Shown here one piece after another: positions 34,180 to 42,909 of a DNA stretch of 64,000 nt. The DNA lies in assembly GCF_001620365.2 (NCBI RefSeq), contig NZ_LQMT02000032.1, positions 314,577-378,576 on the forward strand, in the 5' to 3' direction. Every line of letters begins with the position of its first letter. Within the stretch, counting starts at the first letter, position 1. The DNA comes from Amycolatopsis keratiniphila subsp. keratiniphila (GTDB lineage Bacteria > Actinomycetota > Actinomycetes > Mycobacteriales > Pseudonocardiaceae). A program made the position numbers and the translations under genes. The notes under the pieces are model-generated. The model made no database searches and was not told the origin of the DNA. It saw nothing but the letters and a program-made list of their open reading frames with translations.

Positions 34180-35043
34180 ATGACGACCAGCGACCTCCTC
34201 GGCGAAGCCCACGTGGTGGATCTCGGCGACGCCCGCATCCGCTATCGCGACCGTGGCGACGGCCCTCCCGTGGTCTTCGTGCACGGCCTGCTGACCAACG
34301 GCCTGCTCTGGCGCAAGGTGGCGCCCGCGGTGGCCGACGCCGGCTTCCGCTGCCTGACCCCGGACTGGCCGCTGGGTTCGCACGAGATCCCGGTCCCGAA
34401 CGCCGAGCTGAGCCCGCCCGGGGTCGCGGCGCTCATCGCGCGGTTCCTCGAAACCCTCGACCTGACCGACGTCACCGTGGTCGCGAACGACACGGGCGGC
34501 GCGCTGACGCAACTGCTCATGACCACGAACCCGGAGCGGGTGGGCCGGGTCGTGCTCACCCCGTCGGACTGCTTCGAGCGCTTCCTGCCGCCTTTGTTCG
34601 CGGGGCTGAGCCCGCTGGCGCGGATCCCCGGCGGCGTCGGGCTGGTGACCGCGGCGCTGCGCCGGCGGTGGCTCCTGAAGGCGACGGACTTCCTCTGGCT
34701 GGCCAAGCACCCGGTCCCGGACCACATCCTCGACGCGTACCTGCTGCCCAGCCGCCGGAGCGCGGAGATCCGCGACGATCTGCGCCGGTTCATGGCGAGC
34801 GTCCACAATCGCTACACCCTGACCGCCGCCGAGCGGCTGCCCGCGTTCACCAAGCCCGTGCTGCTGGCCTGGGCGCCCGAAGACCGGCACTTCCCGTTGC
34901 GGGTGGGCCGCAAGCTCGCCGGGGTCCTGCCGAACGCCGAACTGAAGACGATCGAGGACTCCTACGCCTTCGTGCCGGAGGACCAGCCGGAGCGGCTGAG
35001 CGGCATGATGGTGGAATTCCTGCGTGCCCACGCCACGACGTAG
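34180..35043 (+). CDS. Alpha/beta hydrolase under TetR control
   Basis: A 287-residue hydrolase: oxyanion segment VVFVHGLLTN, then the elbow VVANDTGG, in which the usual Ser/Cys is Asp, as in haloalkane dehalogenases and related enzymes (DxGG type). A late Asp/Glu lies near WAPEDRHFP. So a dehalogenase/epoxide-hydrolase-like nucleophile is more likely than an esterase. ATG 34180 is six bases after a -10 (leaderless). The tetR gene overlaps its 3' end by 20 bp. Substrate unknown, possibly the inducer. Confidence 0.85.
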   Translation: MTTSDLLGEAHVVDLGDARIRYRDRGDGPPVVFVHGLLTNGLLWRKVAPAVADAGFRCLTPDWPLGSHEIPVPNAELSPPGVAALIARFLETLDLTDVTVVANDTGGALTQLLMTTNPERVGRVVLTPSDCFERFLPPLFAGLSPLARIPGGVGLVTAALRRRWLLKATDFLWLAKHPVPDHILDAYLLPSRRSAEIRDDLRRFMASVHNRYTLTAAERLPAFTKPVLLAWAPEDRHFPLRVGRKLAGVLPNAELKTIEDSYAFVPEDQPERLSGMMVEFLRAHATT

Positions 35044-35629
35044 CCAGACCGAACGCTCGCAGTCGACGCAGGCCGCGTTGATCACGGCGGCGCGGACGCT
35101 GTTCGCCGAGCAGGGTTACGCCGCCGTGCCCGCCGACGAGATCGTCCGGGCGGCGGGTGTCACCCGCGGCGCGCTGTACCACCACTTCGGTGACAAACAG
35201 GGGCTGTTCCGTGCCGTGATCGAGCAGATCGAAACGGAGATCACCGAGGATCTGCAGACCGTCCTGGGCGCCGCGGGCGACCCGTGGACGGGGGCGCTCG
35301 GGGTGCTGAGCCGGTTCCTCGACCTGTGCCTGCGGCCCGAGGTGGTGCGGATCGCGCTCACGGACGCCGTCTCCGTCCTCGGCTGGCAGGAATGGCGGGA
35401 GCTGGAGAACCGGTACGGGCTGGGCCTGATCACGGAGATCCTGGAGTCCGCCGCGGCGGACGGGCTGCTGATCGACGCGCCGATCCCGGAGCTGGCGCAA
35501 CTGGTGCTGAGCGCCTGCGCGGAGGCGGCGCTGATGATCGCGCACGCTGAAGACCGCGAAGCCGCGAAGGAGAAGTCCCTGGCCGCGCTGGTGGCCCTGC
35601 TGTCCGGCCTCGTGAAGCAGCCGGGCTAG
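35024..35629 (+). CDS. TetR-family transcriptional regulator
   Basis: A 201-residue repressor with an N-terminal helix-turn-helix (VPADEIVRAAGVTRGALYHHFGDKQGLFRAVI, about 37-68) and a C-terminal ligand domain. The start GTG 35024 lies inside the hydrolase gene (20-bp overlap), so both are one transcript. It probably binds the operator at 34151-34173 and thereby controls itself and the hydrolase. Convergent with the ROK gene across a palindromic repeat. Confidence 0.92.
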   Translation: MPTPRRSQTERSQSTQAALITAARTLFAEQGYAAVPADEIVRAAGVTRGALYHHFGDKQGLFRAVIEQIETEITEDLQTVLGAAGDPWTGALGVLSRFLDLCLRPEVVRIALTDAVSVLGWQEWRELENRYGLGLITEILESAAADGLLIDAPIPELAQLVLSACAEAALMIAHAEDREAAKEKSLAALVALLSGLVKQPG

Positions 35630-35645
35630 TCCTCCGGTCACCAAC

Positions 35646-35698
35646 GCCATGAACGGTCCGTTCCTTGCAAAATTTGCAAGGAACGGACCGTTCATGGC
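35646..35698. repeat. 53-bp palindromic repeat, copy 2
   Basis: Perfect 26-nt arms (35646-35671 and 35673-35698) around a single A, so in reverse orientation to the other copies, which have T at the centre. The third pair is C-G here (GCCATG/CATGGC) instead of T-A in copies 1, 3 and 4. Lies between convergent tetR and ROK genes. Confidence 0.92.
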
Positions 35699-35712
35699 AC
35701 GCGAGTGTGGCC

Positions 35713-36894
35713 TCAGACGGTGTCCAAAATCATCTCGAACGCAGCCTCGGCCGCACCCAGCAGCTTCACGTCCGCCCCGAGCGCCGAGCTCACGATCTGC
35801 GTCCCGCCCACGGCCCGGCTGACCAGGCTCCGCCGCCGGACCTCGGCCGCCACCGACTTCACGACCGAATCGGGCAGCACGGTGAGCAGATCGCCCAGCA
35901 CAACCAGCTGCGGGCCGAGCAGGTTGACCACGTTCACCAGGCCCAGCGTCAGCCATTCCGCGAACTCCGACAGCCGCTCCTCGGCCGCGTGCGGATCCCG
36001 GCCCAGCTCGCGCAGCTCGAACAGGATCGCCCCGCGCGGGGTGTCCTCGGGCAGCTCGAGGGCGCGGCACAGCGCCGCCTCGCCGACCTCGGTCTCCCAG
36101 CAGCCACTGGACCCGCAGTAGCAGGGACGGCCGCCCGGCCGGATCGCCATGTGCCCGATCTCGCCGACGTAGCCCGCGCCGCCGCGCAGCGACGAGCCGT
36201 CCGCGATGATCCCTCCCCCGACACCGACGTCGGCGGAGACGTACACGGCGTCCGACGAGCCCCGCGCGGCGCCGCGCAGGTGTTCGGCGATGGCGCCCAG
36301 TTCGGCGTCGTTGCCGACCAGGACGGGAATGCGCAGCACACCGCCGAGCCGTTCCCCGAGCGCCACATCGGTCCAGCGCAGGTTGGGCGCCTCGTGGACG
36401 TGCCCGTCGGCCCGGCGGACGACGCCGGGCACGGACACGCCCGCGGCGATCGGCTGGACACCCAGGTCACCCGCCAGGACGGTGGTCGACTCGATCACGT
36501 GCGTGATCACCTCGTCGGCCTCCCGCGTCCGGCCGTGCAGGTTCCAGCTGTTTCGCCCGAGGATCTGGCCGCCGAACCCGACGAGCGCGATCGCCACGTG
36601 TTCGACCTGGAGATCGACCGCGAGCACCACCGCCGCGTGCGGCTGCGGCAGGACCAGGAGCGAGGGGCGGCCGGCCCCTCGTCCCGGCCTCGGGACCCGC
36701 TCCTCGACGACCCCGGCTTCCGCGAGGCCGTCGACGAGGGTCTTGATGGTGCTGCGGTTGAGCCCCAGCTCGGTGGCCAGCGTCGCCCGGGTGCTCGGGC
36801 CGCTGACGTGCAGCAACCGGAGCAAGGTCGTGCGGTTGTGCCTGCGCACCTCGTCTGGTCGTGCAACGGGTGTGCTGGTCACGGGCTTCATCAT
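35713..36894 (-). CDS. ROK-family transcriptional repressor of the sugar operon
   Basis: A 393-residue XylR/NagC-type regulator. The N-terminal winged helix (LLHVSGPSTRATLATELGLNRSTIKTLVDGL, about 27-57) binds DNA. The ROK domain has the zinc motif CYCGSSGCWE. The phosphate loop reads AVDLQVEHVAIAL and lacks the double Gly of sugar kinases, so it senses but does not phosphorylate. It is the last gene of the operon, 11 bp after the permease, and probably binds the 27-bp palindrome at 40436. ATG 36894, with a second ATG following directly. Confidence 0.9.
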   Translation of the reverse strand: MMKPVTSTPVARPDEVRRHNRTTLLRLLHVSGPSTRATLATELGLNRSTIKTLVDGLAEAGVVEERVPRPGRGAGRPSLLVLPQPHAAVVLAVDLQVEHVAIALVGFGGQILGRNSWNLHGRTREADEVITHVIESTTVLAGDLGVQPIAAGVSVPGVVRRADGHVHEAPNLRWTDVALGERLGGVLRIPVLVGNDAELGAIAEHLRGAARGSSDAVYVSADVGVGGGIIADGSSLRGGAGYVGEIGHMAIRPGGRPCYCGSSGCWETEVGEAALCRALELPEDTPRGAILFELRELGRDPHAAEERLSEFAEWLTLGLVNVVNLLGPQLVVLGDLLTVLPDSVVKSVAAEVRRRSLVSRAVGGTQIVSSALGADVKLLGAAEAAFEMILDTV

Positions 36895-36905
36895 TCCATG
36901 CGGAC

Positions 36906-38366
36906 TCAGCGCGGCGACGCAGCCGCGCGGCGACGGGACAACGCGTCCACCGTGGCCGCGAGAAGCAGCACCAGACCGGTGACGATGTTGACCACCGCCG
37001 CCGACTGCTTCAGCAGGCCCAGCGCGTTCTCGACGACCGCCAGCACGAGACCACCGATCACCGCGTCGACGACCCGGCCCTTGCCGCCGAACAGCGACGT
37101 ACCGCCGATGACGGCGGCACCGACCGCGAACAGCAGCGTGTTGAGGCCACCGGCCTGCGGGTCGACCGAACCGACCTTCGACGAGTAGACGATCGCGCCG
37201 ACCGCCGCCACCGCCGAGCAGATGACGAACACCGAGGCGCGGATCTTCTCGACGTTGATACCGGCGCGGCGGGCCGCCTCGCGGTTGCCGCCGACGGCGT
37301 AGATGTGGCGGCCGTACTGGGTGCGGTTGAGCACGTAGGTGCCGAGCACCAGCAGGCCGAGCACGATCGGCACGACGTACGGGACACCCGAGATGACGAT
37401 GTTCGGGTTCGGCGCGCGGTTCAGCGTGAGCAGGTAGGTCGCGATCGCGGCGACCACGCCGATCGCGCCGACCTTGAACAGCACCATCGGCGTCGGCTGG
37501 GTGACCAGGCCGCGCTTGAGCCGCGAGAAGTGCTGGCCCAGTGTCACGGCGGCGAAACCACCGGCGGCGATCAGGAACAGGATCCAGCTGCCCACAGTGG
37601 ACAGATTGCCGTTGGCGACCTTGAACAGCACGTCGGAGGTGCTGATGCCGAGCGTGCCGCCCTCACCGATGAACTGGAGGATGACACCCTGCCAGGCGAG
37701 GAAGAGCGCCAGCGTCACGACGAACGAGGGCATGCCGATCTTCGAGACGAGGAAGCCGGTGAGGACACCGATCGCGCCACCGACGGAGATCGCGAGCAGC
37801 ATCTCGATCCACGCGTTGGCCGCGGTTCCCGACAGCACGAGCGCGATGGCGAGCACGGCGAACCCGACACCCGCCCAGATCCGCAGGACCACACCGAGCA
37901 GCGCGGCGATGGCGAGCACGACGAGGAACGCGATGAACACGCCGTTCCCCATACCGCCCAACAGGTTTCCGTTGCGCACGTAGTGCATCGCCAGCACCGC
38001 GGCGGTGACGCCGGACGCGGTACCCGCGGACAGGTCGATCTCGCCGAGCAGCAGCACGAACACGATGCCCATCGCGATGATCGCCTTGCCGGCGCCCTGT
38101 GCCATCAGGTTCGCGATGTTGTTCATCGTCAGGAAGGTGTCCGACAGCGAGGCGAACACGATCACCAGCACGAGCAGGCCGAGCAGCGCCGGGAGCGAAC
38201 CCAGCTGGCCGGCCTTGAGCCGGGAGAAGTAGTCGCCGACGGCTTCGCGCGTCGACATCGATGTCGTGTCGATGCCGAAGTCCGTGATGGCCGCCGACGG
38301 GTTGAGCGCGGCGGCCGCCGACTTGCCCCCCTCCGGCGAGGCGGGCTTTGCAGGTGTCTCAGTCAT
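36906..38366 (-). CDS. Sugar ABC transporter permease (CUT2, XylH-like)
   Basis: A 486-residue membrane protein with an N-terminal cytosolic 50 residues and roughly 12-14 helices. Family marks are LLGEIDLSAGTASGVTAAVLA, the EAA-like loop GGNREAARRAGINVEKIR, and GGTSLFGGKGRV near the C-terminus. It is longer than RbsC/FrcC permeases (about 320-360) and closer to XylH-like members. ATG 38366, 23 bp after the ATPase gene. Part of the binding protein-ATPase-permease-ROK operon; the sugar could be xylose or another monosaccharide. Confidence 0.9.
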   Translation of the reverse strand: MTETPAKPASPEGGKSAAAALNPSAAITDFGIDTTSMSTREAVGDYFSRLKAGQLGSLPALLGLLVLVIVFASLSDTFLTMNNIANLMAQGAGKAIIAMGIVFVLLLGEIDLSAGTASGVTAAVLAMHYVRNGNLLGGMGNGVFIAFLVVLAIAALLGVVLRIWAGVGFAVLAIALVLSGTAANAWIEMLLAISVGGAIGVLTGFLVSKIGMPSFVVTLALFLAWQGVILQFIGEGGTLGISTSDVLFKVANGNLSTVGSWILFLIAAGGFAAVTLGQHFSRLKRGLVTQPTPMVLFKVGAIGVVAAIATYLLTLNRAPNPNIVISGVPYVVPIVLGLLVLGTYVLNRTQYGRHIYAVGGNREAARRAGINVEKIRASVFVICSAVAAVGAIVYSSKVGSVDPQAGGLNTLLFAVGAAVIGGTSLFGGKGRVVDAVIGGLVLAVVENALGLLKQSAAVVNIVTGLVLLLAATVDALSRRRAAASPR

Positions 38367-38389
38367 TTCCGGTTCTTTCTCGCCTCTGC

Positions 38390-39163
38390 TCAGAGGACGG
38401 CGGCTTCGGGGCGGGCAAGGCCGAGGTCGCCGGAGCGACCGGCGGTGATCAGTTCCACGACCTGGCCGTGGGTGACGTCCTTGGTGTGCACCTCGGCGAC
38501 GAGACGGCCGAGGTAGAGCACCGCGATCCGGTCGGCGACCTCGAAGACGTCGGCCATGTTGTGGCTGATCAGCACCACACCGAGGCCCTGTTCGGCGAGG
38601 CGGCGGACGAGGTCGAGCACCTGACGGGTCTGCGCGACACCGAGCGCGGCGGTGGGCTCGTCGAGCAGGACGACCTTCGAGTCCCACAGCACGGATTTCG
38701 CGATCGCGACGGTCTGCCGCTGCCCGCCCGAGAGGGCGGAAACGGGCGTGCGGACCGATTTCACGGTGCGGACCGAAAGCGAAGCGAGCGTCTCGCGGGC
38801 GGCCTTCTCCATGCTGGCCTCGTCGAGCAGCCATTTGCTGCCGCGTTCCCGGCCGAGGAACATGTTCTGCACGATGTCGAGGTTCTCGGCGAGCGCGAGG
38901 TCCTGGTAGACGACCTCGATGCCGAGGTCCGCGGCGTCGCGCGGGCCGTGGATGTTCACCTGCTTGCCCTGGAACGTCACCGTTCCCGAGTCGTAGCCGT
39001 GGATCCCGGCGATCGACTTGACCAAAGTGGACTTACCGGCACCGTTGTCGCCGACCAGCGCGGTGACCTCGCCGGCGCGCACGTTGAAGTCCACGTCGTG
39101 CAGGACGTGGACCGGCCCGAAGCTCTTGTTGAGCTGCTTCAGTTCGAGGATGGGTTCACTCAT
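38390..39163 (-). CDS. Sugar ABC transporter ATP-binding protein, single domain
   Basis: A 257-residue ATPase with Walker A GDNGAGKST, Q-loop VVYQDLAL, signature LSGGQ and Walker B VVLLDEPTAAL, then the switch His in LISHN. CUT2 transporters usually have a tandem ATPase of about 500 residues; a single domain as here is the FrcA form and must work as a homodimer. ATG 39163. It is separated from the binding-protein gene by a stem-loop (39183-39224) and followed by the permease gene. Confidence 0.92.
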   Translation of the reverse strand: MSEPILELKQLNKSFGPVHVLHDVDFNVRAGEVTALVGDNGAGKSTLVKSIAGIHGYDSGTVTFQGKQVNIHGPRDAADLGIEVVYQDLALAENLDIVQNMFLGRERGSKWLLDEASMEKAARETLASLSVRTVKSVRTPVSALSGGQRQTVAIAKSVLWDSKVVLLDEPTAALGVAQTRQVLDLVRRLAEQGLGVVLISHNMADVFEVADRIAVLYLGRLVAEVHTKDVTHGQVVELITAGRSGDLGLARPEAAVL

Positions 39164-39182
39164 GGGGTTCTCCCGGCTGGGT

Positions 39183-39224
39183 ACCGGGCCGGTGCGCTCC
39201 GTCGGGGGAACGCACCGGCCCGGT
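39183..39224 (-). promoter_or_regulatory. Intra-operon stem-loop between binding protein and ATPase genes
   Basis: ACCGGGCCGGTGCG (39183-39196) and CGCACCGGCCCGGT (39211-39224) are perfect 14-nt arms. Such a hairpin after the binding-protein gene usually stabilises its message or attenuates downstream genes, giving an excess of binding protein. Confidence 0.7.
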
Positions 39225-39240
39225 CGTCTGGATTAACGGG

Positions 39241-40374
39241 TCAGGAGATACCGAGCTGCGTGCACGCCGCGGCCAGGTCGCCGCCGCAGATCTCGGCGGC
39301 CTTGACGTAGCCCTGCGTCACGACCTCCTTGACGCCGTCCTTGGTGGTCAGCTTCGGCTCGAGGAGCACGGACTTGACCTCGCGGTTGCCCTTCGGGTCC
39401 TTCGCCTTGCCGGTGGCCAGCGCGTCGGCGCCCGCCTTGTCGCCCTTGGCCAGCAGGACGGCGAGCTTCGCCGCGGCCTCGGCCTCTTCCTTGATGGGCT
39501 TGAAGACGGTCATGTACTGGTCGCCGCGCAGGATGGCCATGAGGCCGTCCGCGGTGGCGTCCTGGCCGGTGACCGGGACCTTGCCGTTGAGGCCGTTCTT
39601 CTTCAGCACGGTGATGACCGCGCCGGCGAGACCGTCGTTCGCGGCGACGACGCCGTCGACCTTGCCCTTGTTGTCGGTCAGGATCTGCTCGAAGGTCTGG
39701 CCGCCCTTCTGGTTGTCCCAGTTGTCGATGGCCTGCTCGCGCACGAGCTTCAGGTCGCCGCTGGCGAATTTCGGCTGCAGGACGGACTTCTGGCCGTTGG
39801 CGAACAGCGTCGCGTTGTTGTCGGTCGGGGCACCCTCGATCATGACGACCTCGGCACCCTTCTTGTCCTTCAGCGCGTCGGCGAGGCCCTGGCCCTGGAG
39901 CTGGCCGACCTTCTCGTTGTCGAACGAGACGTAGTAGTCGGAGCTGCCGCCGAGGTTGAGACGGTCGTAGTCGATCGTCGGGATGCCCGCGGCCTGCGCC
40001 TTGCGGGCGACCGCCGCGCCGACCTCGCCGTTGATGGCGGCGATGATCAGGACCTTGACGTTCTGCGCGATCATGCCGTCGGCCAGGGTGGTGAACTTCT
40101 GGACGTCACCCTGGGCGTTCTGGACGTCGGCGTCGAAGCCCGCGTCCTTGAGCGCCTTGGTCAGGAACGGCTTGTCGAAGGACTCCCAGCGCGCCGAGGT
40201 GGCGGTCTCCGGCAGGATGACGCCGACCTTGCCACCGGCGGCGGCACCGCCCGGGGCGGGGGCGGACTGCGAGGAGTTGCCGCTGCCCGAGTCGGCGGTG
40301 TTGGCGCCACAAGCGGAAAGCACCAGGCCGGCGCCCACCGTCGCGGCGAGGAGGGTAAGGGTTCTGCTGCGCAT
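39241..40374 (-). CDS. Sugar ABC transporter substrate-binding lipoprotein
   Basis: A 377-residue lipoprotein with a lipobox (VLSACGA, Cys near residue 20) that anchors it outside the membrane. The periplasmic-binding type 1 domain resembles XylF: KVGVILPETATSARWESFDKPF, IAAINGEVGAAVARKAQAAGIPTIDYDR, and VVAANDGLAGAVI. ATG 40374. First gene of the operon, behind the 27-bp palindromic operator. Sugar identity is not certain; xylose-like by overall resemblance. Confidence 0.9.
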   Translation of the reverse strand: MRSRTLTLLAATVGAGLVLSACGANTADSGSGNSSQSAPAPGGAAAGGKVGVILPETATSARWESFDKPFLTKALKDAGFDADVQNAQGDVQKFTTLADGMIAQNVKVLIIAAINGEVGAAVARKAQAAGIPTIDYDRLNLGGSSDYYVSFDNEKVGQLQGQGLADALKDKKGAEVVMIEGAPTDNNATLFANGQKSVLQPKFASGDLKLVREQAIDNWDNQKGGQTFEQILTDNKGKVDGVVAANDGLAGAVITVLKKNGLNGKVPVTGQDATADGLMAILRGDQYMTVFKPIKEEAEAAAKLAVLLAKGDKAGADALATGKAKDPKGNREVKSVLLEPKLTTKDGVKEVVTQGYVKAAEICGGDLAAACTQLGIS

Positions 40375-40435
40375 CCTCGTTCCTTCCGGATCTTGCTCGC
40401 GGGCGGCGATCCTCGAGGACCGGTCGCACCATCGC

Positions 40436-40462
40436 GCATATGTTGTGGGCGACAACATATGC
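40436..40462 (-). promoter_or_regulatory. 27-bp palindromic operator, probable ROK binding site
   Basis: GCATATGTTGT (40436-40446) and ACAACATATGC (40452-40462) are perfect 11-bp arms with a GGGCG centre, 62 bp upstream of the binding-protein start. It is far more AT-rich than its surroundings and the only such site I found in the window. The ROK regulator at the end of the operon is the obvious ligand. Confidence 0.78.
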
Positions 40463-40789
40463 CGCCGAACGGGTTTCGCGGAAGACGGCTGAATCGATTA
40501 AGCCTCATCAAATGGACACGGTTTGGCAACGTGGCCGTAGCAAGGCGTATGAAGTCTAGGTGCGCTGACGGTGTGACCGCCACCACTCACTCAGCGTGAC
40601 GTTCAGGGCGATCCCAGCCCGTTGACCGGGGATTCCGGTGGAGATCATCGGCAGGCGAGGGACGACATGGCTGAGGAGGAAGCGAGATCACCCTGAGTGA
40701 GGGCCTCGTCTTTGCTTACCCACCGGTGTGGGTCGAGTCTGAGAGGTTCGGGGCGTCGTACGTCCTGGCTCTCCACACAGGGAGTCGTT
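40463..40789. other. Gene-free region upstream of the sugar operon
   Basis: About 330 bp with no credible gene. The part next to the operator (40463-40560) is the probable promoter region of the sugar operon on the minus strand. A 14-bp inverted repeat with one mismatch (CTCACTCAGCGTGA at 40586-40599, TCACCCTGAGTGAG at 40688-40701) flanks an 88-bp block of unknown meaning. Confidence 0.35.
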
Positions 40790-40830
40790 GATGAAGGATT
40801 TGGGACACTGAACGTCCCAAATCCTTCATC
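40790..40830 (-). terminator. Hairpin downstream of the helicase gene
   Basis: GATGAAGGATTTGGGAC (40790-40806) and GTCCCAAATCCTTCATC (40814-40830) are perfect 17-nt arms with a 7-nt loop ACTGAAC. It lies 60 bp beyond the helicase stop and probably ends that transcript. The ATGAAGG entry recalls the other intergenic palindromes. Confidence 0.7.
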
Positions 40831-40890
40831 GACAACGCTCGCCCCGGTCTGGAACCCACCCCAGTCCACCTGAAGGCGCACACGGGGCGG

Positions 40891-42645
40891 TCACCAGGAA
40901 CGCAGGGTGACGATCCGCTCTTCCAGCTGCTCCACCGAAGCCATCGCGGTCGGCGGCCCGCCGCACACCCGGCGCAGTTCGTTGTGGATCGCGCCGTGCG
41001 GCTTCTTCGTGCGGTGGTGGTGCACGCCCACCAGCGCGTTCAGCTCCTTGCGCAGGCTGCCGAGCCGCTCGCTGACCGACTGCGGCCGCGCGACCGGCGC
41101 CGCCTCCTCGGCCTTGGGCTTGCGCCGCTTCTCGTCGGAGAGCTGCTCCTCCTGCCGCTTCCGCAGCAGGGCGCGGACCTGGTCCGGTTCGAGCAGCCCC
41201 GGCAGGCCGAGGTACTCCTGCTCCTCGTCGGAACCGGAGAACACCGCGGTGCCGAACGAGTTGCCGTCGTAGATCACCTGGTCGAGTTCCGCGGAGGCGC
41301 CCAGCGAGGTGAACGCCTTCTCCTCCTCGCCCGGCTCGTCCTCGGTGCGGTTGGCCTGGGCCAGGAGCTCGTCGTCCCAGCCCTCCTTCTCGCGGTGCGG
41401 CTTGCCGAGGACGTGATCGCGCTGCGCCTCCAGCTCGCTGGCCAGTTCCAGCAGCACCGGCACGCTCGGCAGGAAGACCGAAGCCGTCTCGCCGGGTTTG
41501 CGCGAACGCACGTACCGGCCGATGGCCTGCGCGAAGAACAGCGGGGTCGACGCGCTCGTGGCGTACACACCGACCGCCAGGCGCGGGACGTCGACGCCTT
41601 CGGACACCATCCGGACCGCGACCAGCCAGCGGTCGGTCGAATCGGAGAACTCCTTGATCCGGCCCGACGCCTTGGGGTCGTCGGAGAGGACGACCGTCGG
41701 GTTCTGGCCGGAGATGCGCTGCAGGATCTTGGCATACGCGCGCGCGGAGTCCTGGTCGGTGGCGATCACCAGACCACCCGCGTCCGGGATGCCGTTGGCG
41801 CGAAGCTGCGCGAGACGCGTGTCCGCGGCCTGCAGCACCGAAGGGATCCACTCGCCCGCCGGGTCGAGCGCCGTGCGCCAGGCCCGCGCGTTCTGCTCGG
41901 CGGTCAGCGGCTCGCCGAGCCGCGCGGTGAACTCCTCCCCCGCGCTCGTGCGCCAGGAGGCCTCACCGGAGTAGGCGAGGAAGACGACCGGCCGGACCAC
42001 GCCGTCGGCGAGCGCGTCGGCGTAGCCGTAGGCATGGTCGGCCTTGCTGCGCTGGAAACCCGAACCGTCGGCCTCGTAGGTGACGAACGGGATCGGCGAG
42101 TCGTCGCTGCGGAACGGCGTCCCGGTGAGCGCCAGACGGCGGACGGCGGGGGTGAACGCCTCGCGGATCGCGTCGCCCCACGATTTCGCGTCGCCGCCGT
42201 GGTGGATCTCGTCGAGGATGACCAGCGTCTTGCGGTTCTCGGTGCGCACACGGTGCAGTGACGGATGCGCGGCGACCTGCGCGTAGGTGAGCGCGACACC
42301 TTGGTAGTCACGCGAGGTGACGCCGGTGCCGTTGCGGAAGTTCGAGTCGATCGCGATACCGGCGGCCGCGGCCGAGGCGGCCCACTGGTGCTTGAGGTGC
42401 TCGGTCGGCGCGACGATGGTGATCCGCTCGACGGTCCGGTCGCTCAGCAGCTCGGCGGCGATCCGGAGACCGAACACCGTCTTGCCCGCGCCCGGCGTCG
42501 CCACGGCCAGGAAGTCCTGCGGTTTCTTCGTGAGGTACTTCGTCAGCGCTCGCCGCTGCCAGGCACGCAGCGGGCGGGCCGTGCTGTCCTTCGCCGCGGG
42601 AGGCGCGCCCAGCTCGCCTCGATCGCGTTCAACGGTTTCCGACAT
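40891..42645 (-). CDS. Superfamily 2 DEAD/DEAH-box helicase
   Basis: A 584-residue nucleic-acid helicase. Motif I is TPGAGKT near residue 53, motif II DEIHH, motif III LTGTPFRSDD, and motif VI QAIGRYVRS, so it belongs with the ResIII/XPB-like group. The C-terminal 130 residues are charged and helical. ATG 42645. No nuclease or methyltransferase partner lies beside it, so it is not an obvious restriction system. It is divergent from the BrkB gene. Substrate (DNA or RNA) is not known. Confidence 0.88.
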   Translation of the reverse strand: MSETVERDRGELGAPPAAKDSTARPLRAWQRRALTKYLTKKPQDFLAVATPGAGKTVFGLRIAAELLSDRTVERITIVAPTEHLKHQWAASAAAAGIAIDSNFRNGTGVTSRDYQGVALTYAQVAAHPSLHRVRTENRKTLVILDEIHHGGDAKSWGDAIREAFTPAVRRLALTGTPFRSDDSPIPFVTYEADGSGFQRSKADHAYGYADALADGVVRPVVFLAYSGEASWRTSAGEEFTARLGEPLTAEQNARAWRTALDPAGEWIPSVLQAADTRLAQLRANGIPDAGGLVIATDQDSARAYAKILQRISGQNPTVVLSDDPKASGRIKEFSDSTDRWLVAVRMVSEGVDVPRLAVGVYATSASTPLFFAQAIGRYVRSRKPGETASVFLPSVPVLLELASELEAQRDHVLGKPHREKEGWDDELLAQANRTEDEPGEEEKAFTSLGASAELDQVIYDGNSFGTAVFSGSDEEQEYLGLPGLLEPDQVRALLRKRQEEQLSDEKRRKPKAEEAAPVARPQSVSERLGSLRKELNALVGVHHHRTKKPHGAIHNELRRVCGGPPTAMASVEQLEERIVTLRSW

Positions 42646-42909
42646 GCAGGTCCCCCTCCTCCCTCATCCGAAACGCCTGGTCATCCACCCTGACACAAGC
42701 GAAAACCCCCACTTGGGTATCCGGCCGCGACGCCGGCGCCTGAGGTGAGGGCACTCCGAGGAGCCTACCTCGCAGCCCCGTGGAACGCCGGAAGCGCCAC
42801 CCCCGTTGTCGGTTTACTCACCCGAAAACCCAGGGGTGGCGAGCCGAATGGCGCGGCATGGACCATGCTGGACACCGTCAAGGGCGCTCGGCGCCGGCGG
42901 AGGAGCTGC

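Noticed and set aside
40645..40881. 78-codon open frame upstream of the sugar operon
   Set aside because: It runs through the 40790-40830 hairpin, lacks a ribosome-binding site and shows no protein-like pattern.
40891..42645. Helicase as part of a restriction or defence system
   Set aside because: No nuclease, methyltransferase or other defence gene is adjacent; neighbours are a sugar operon and a BrkB gene.
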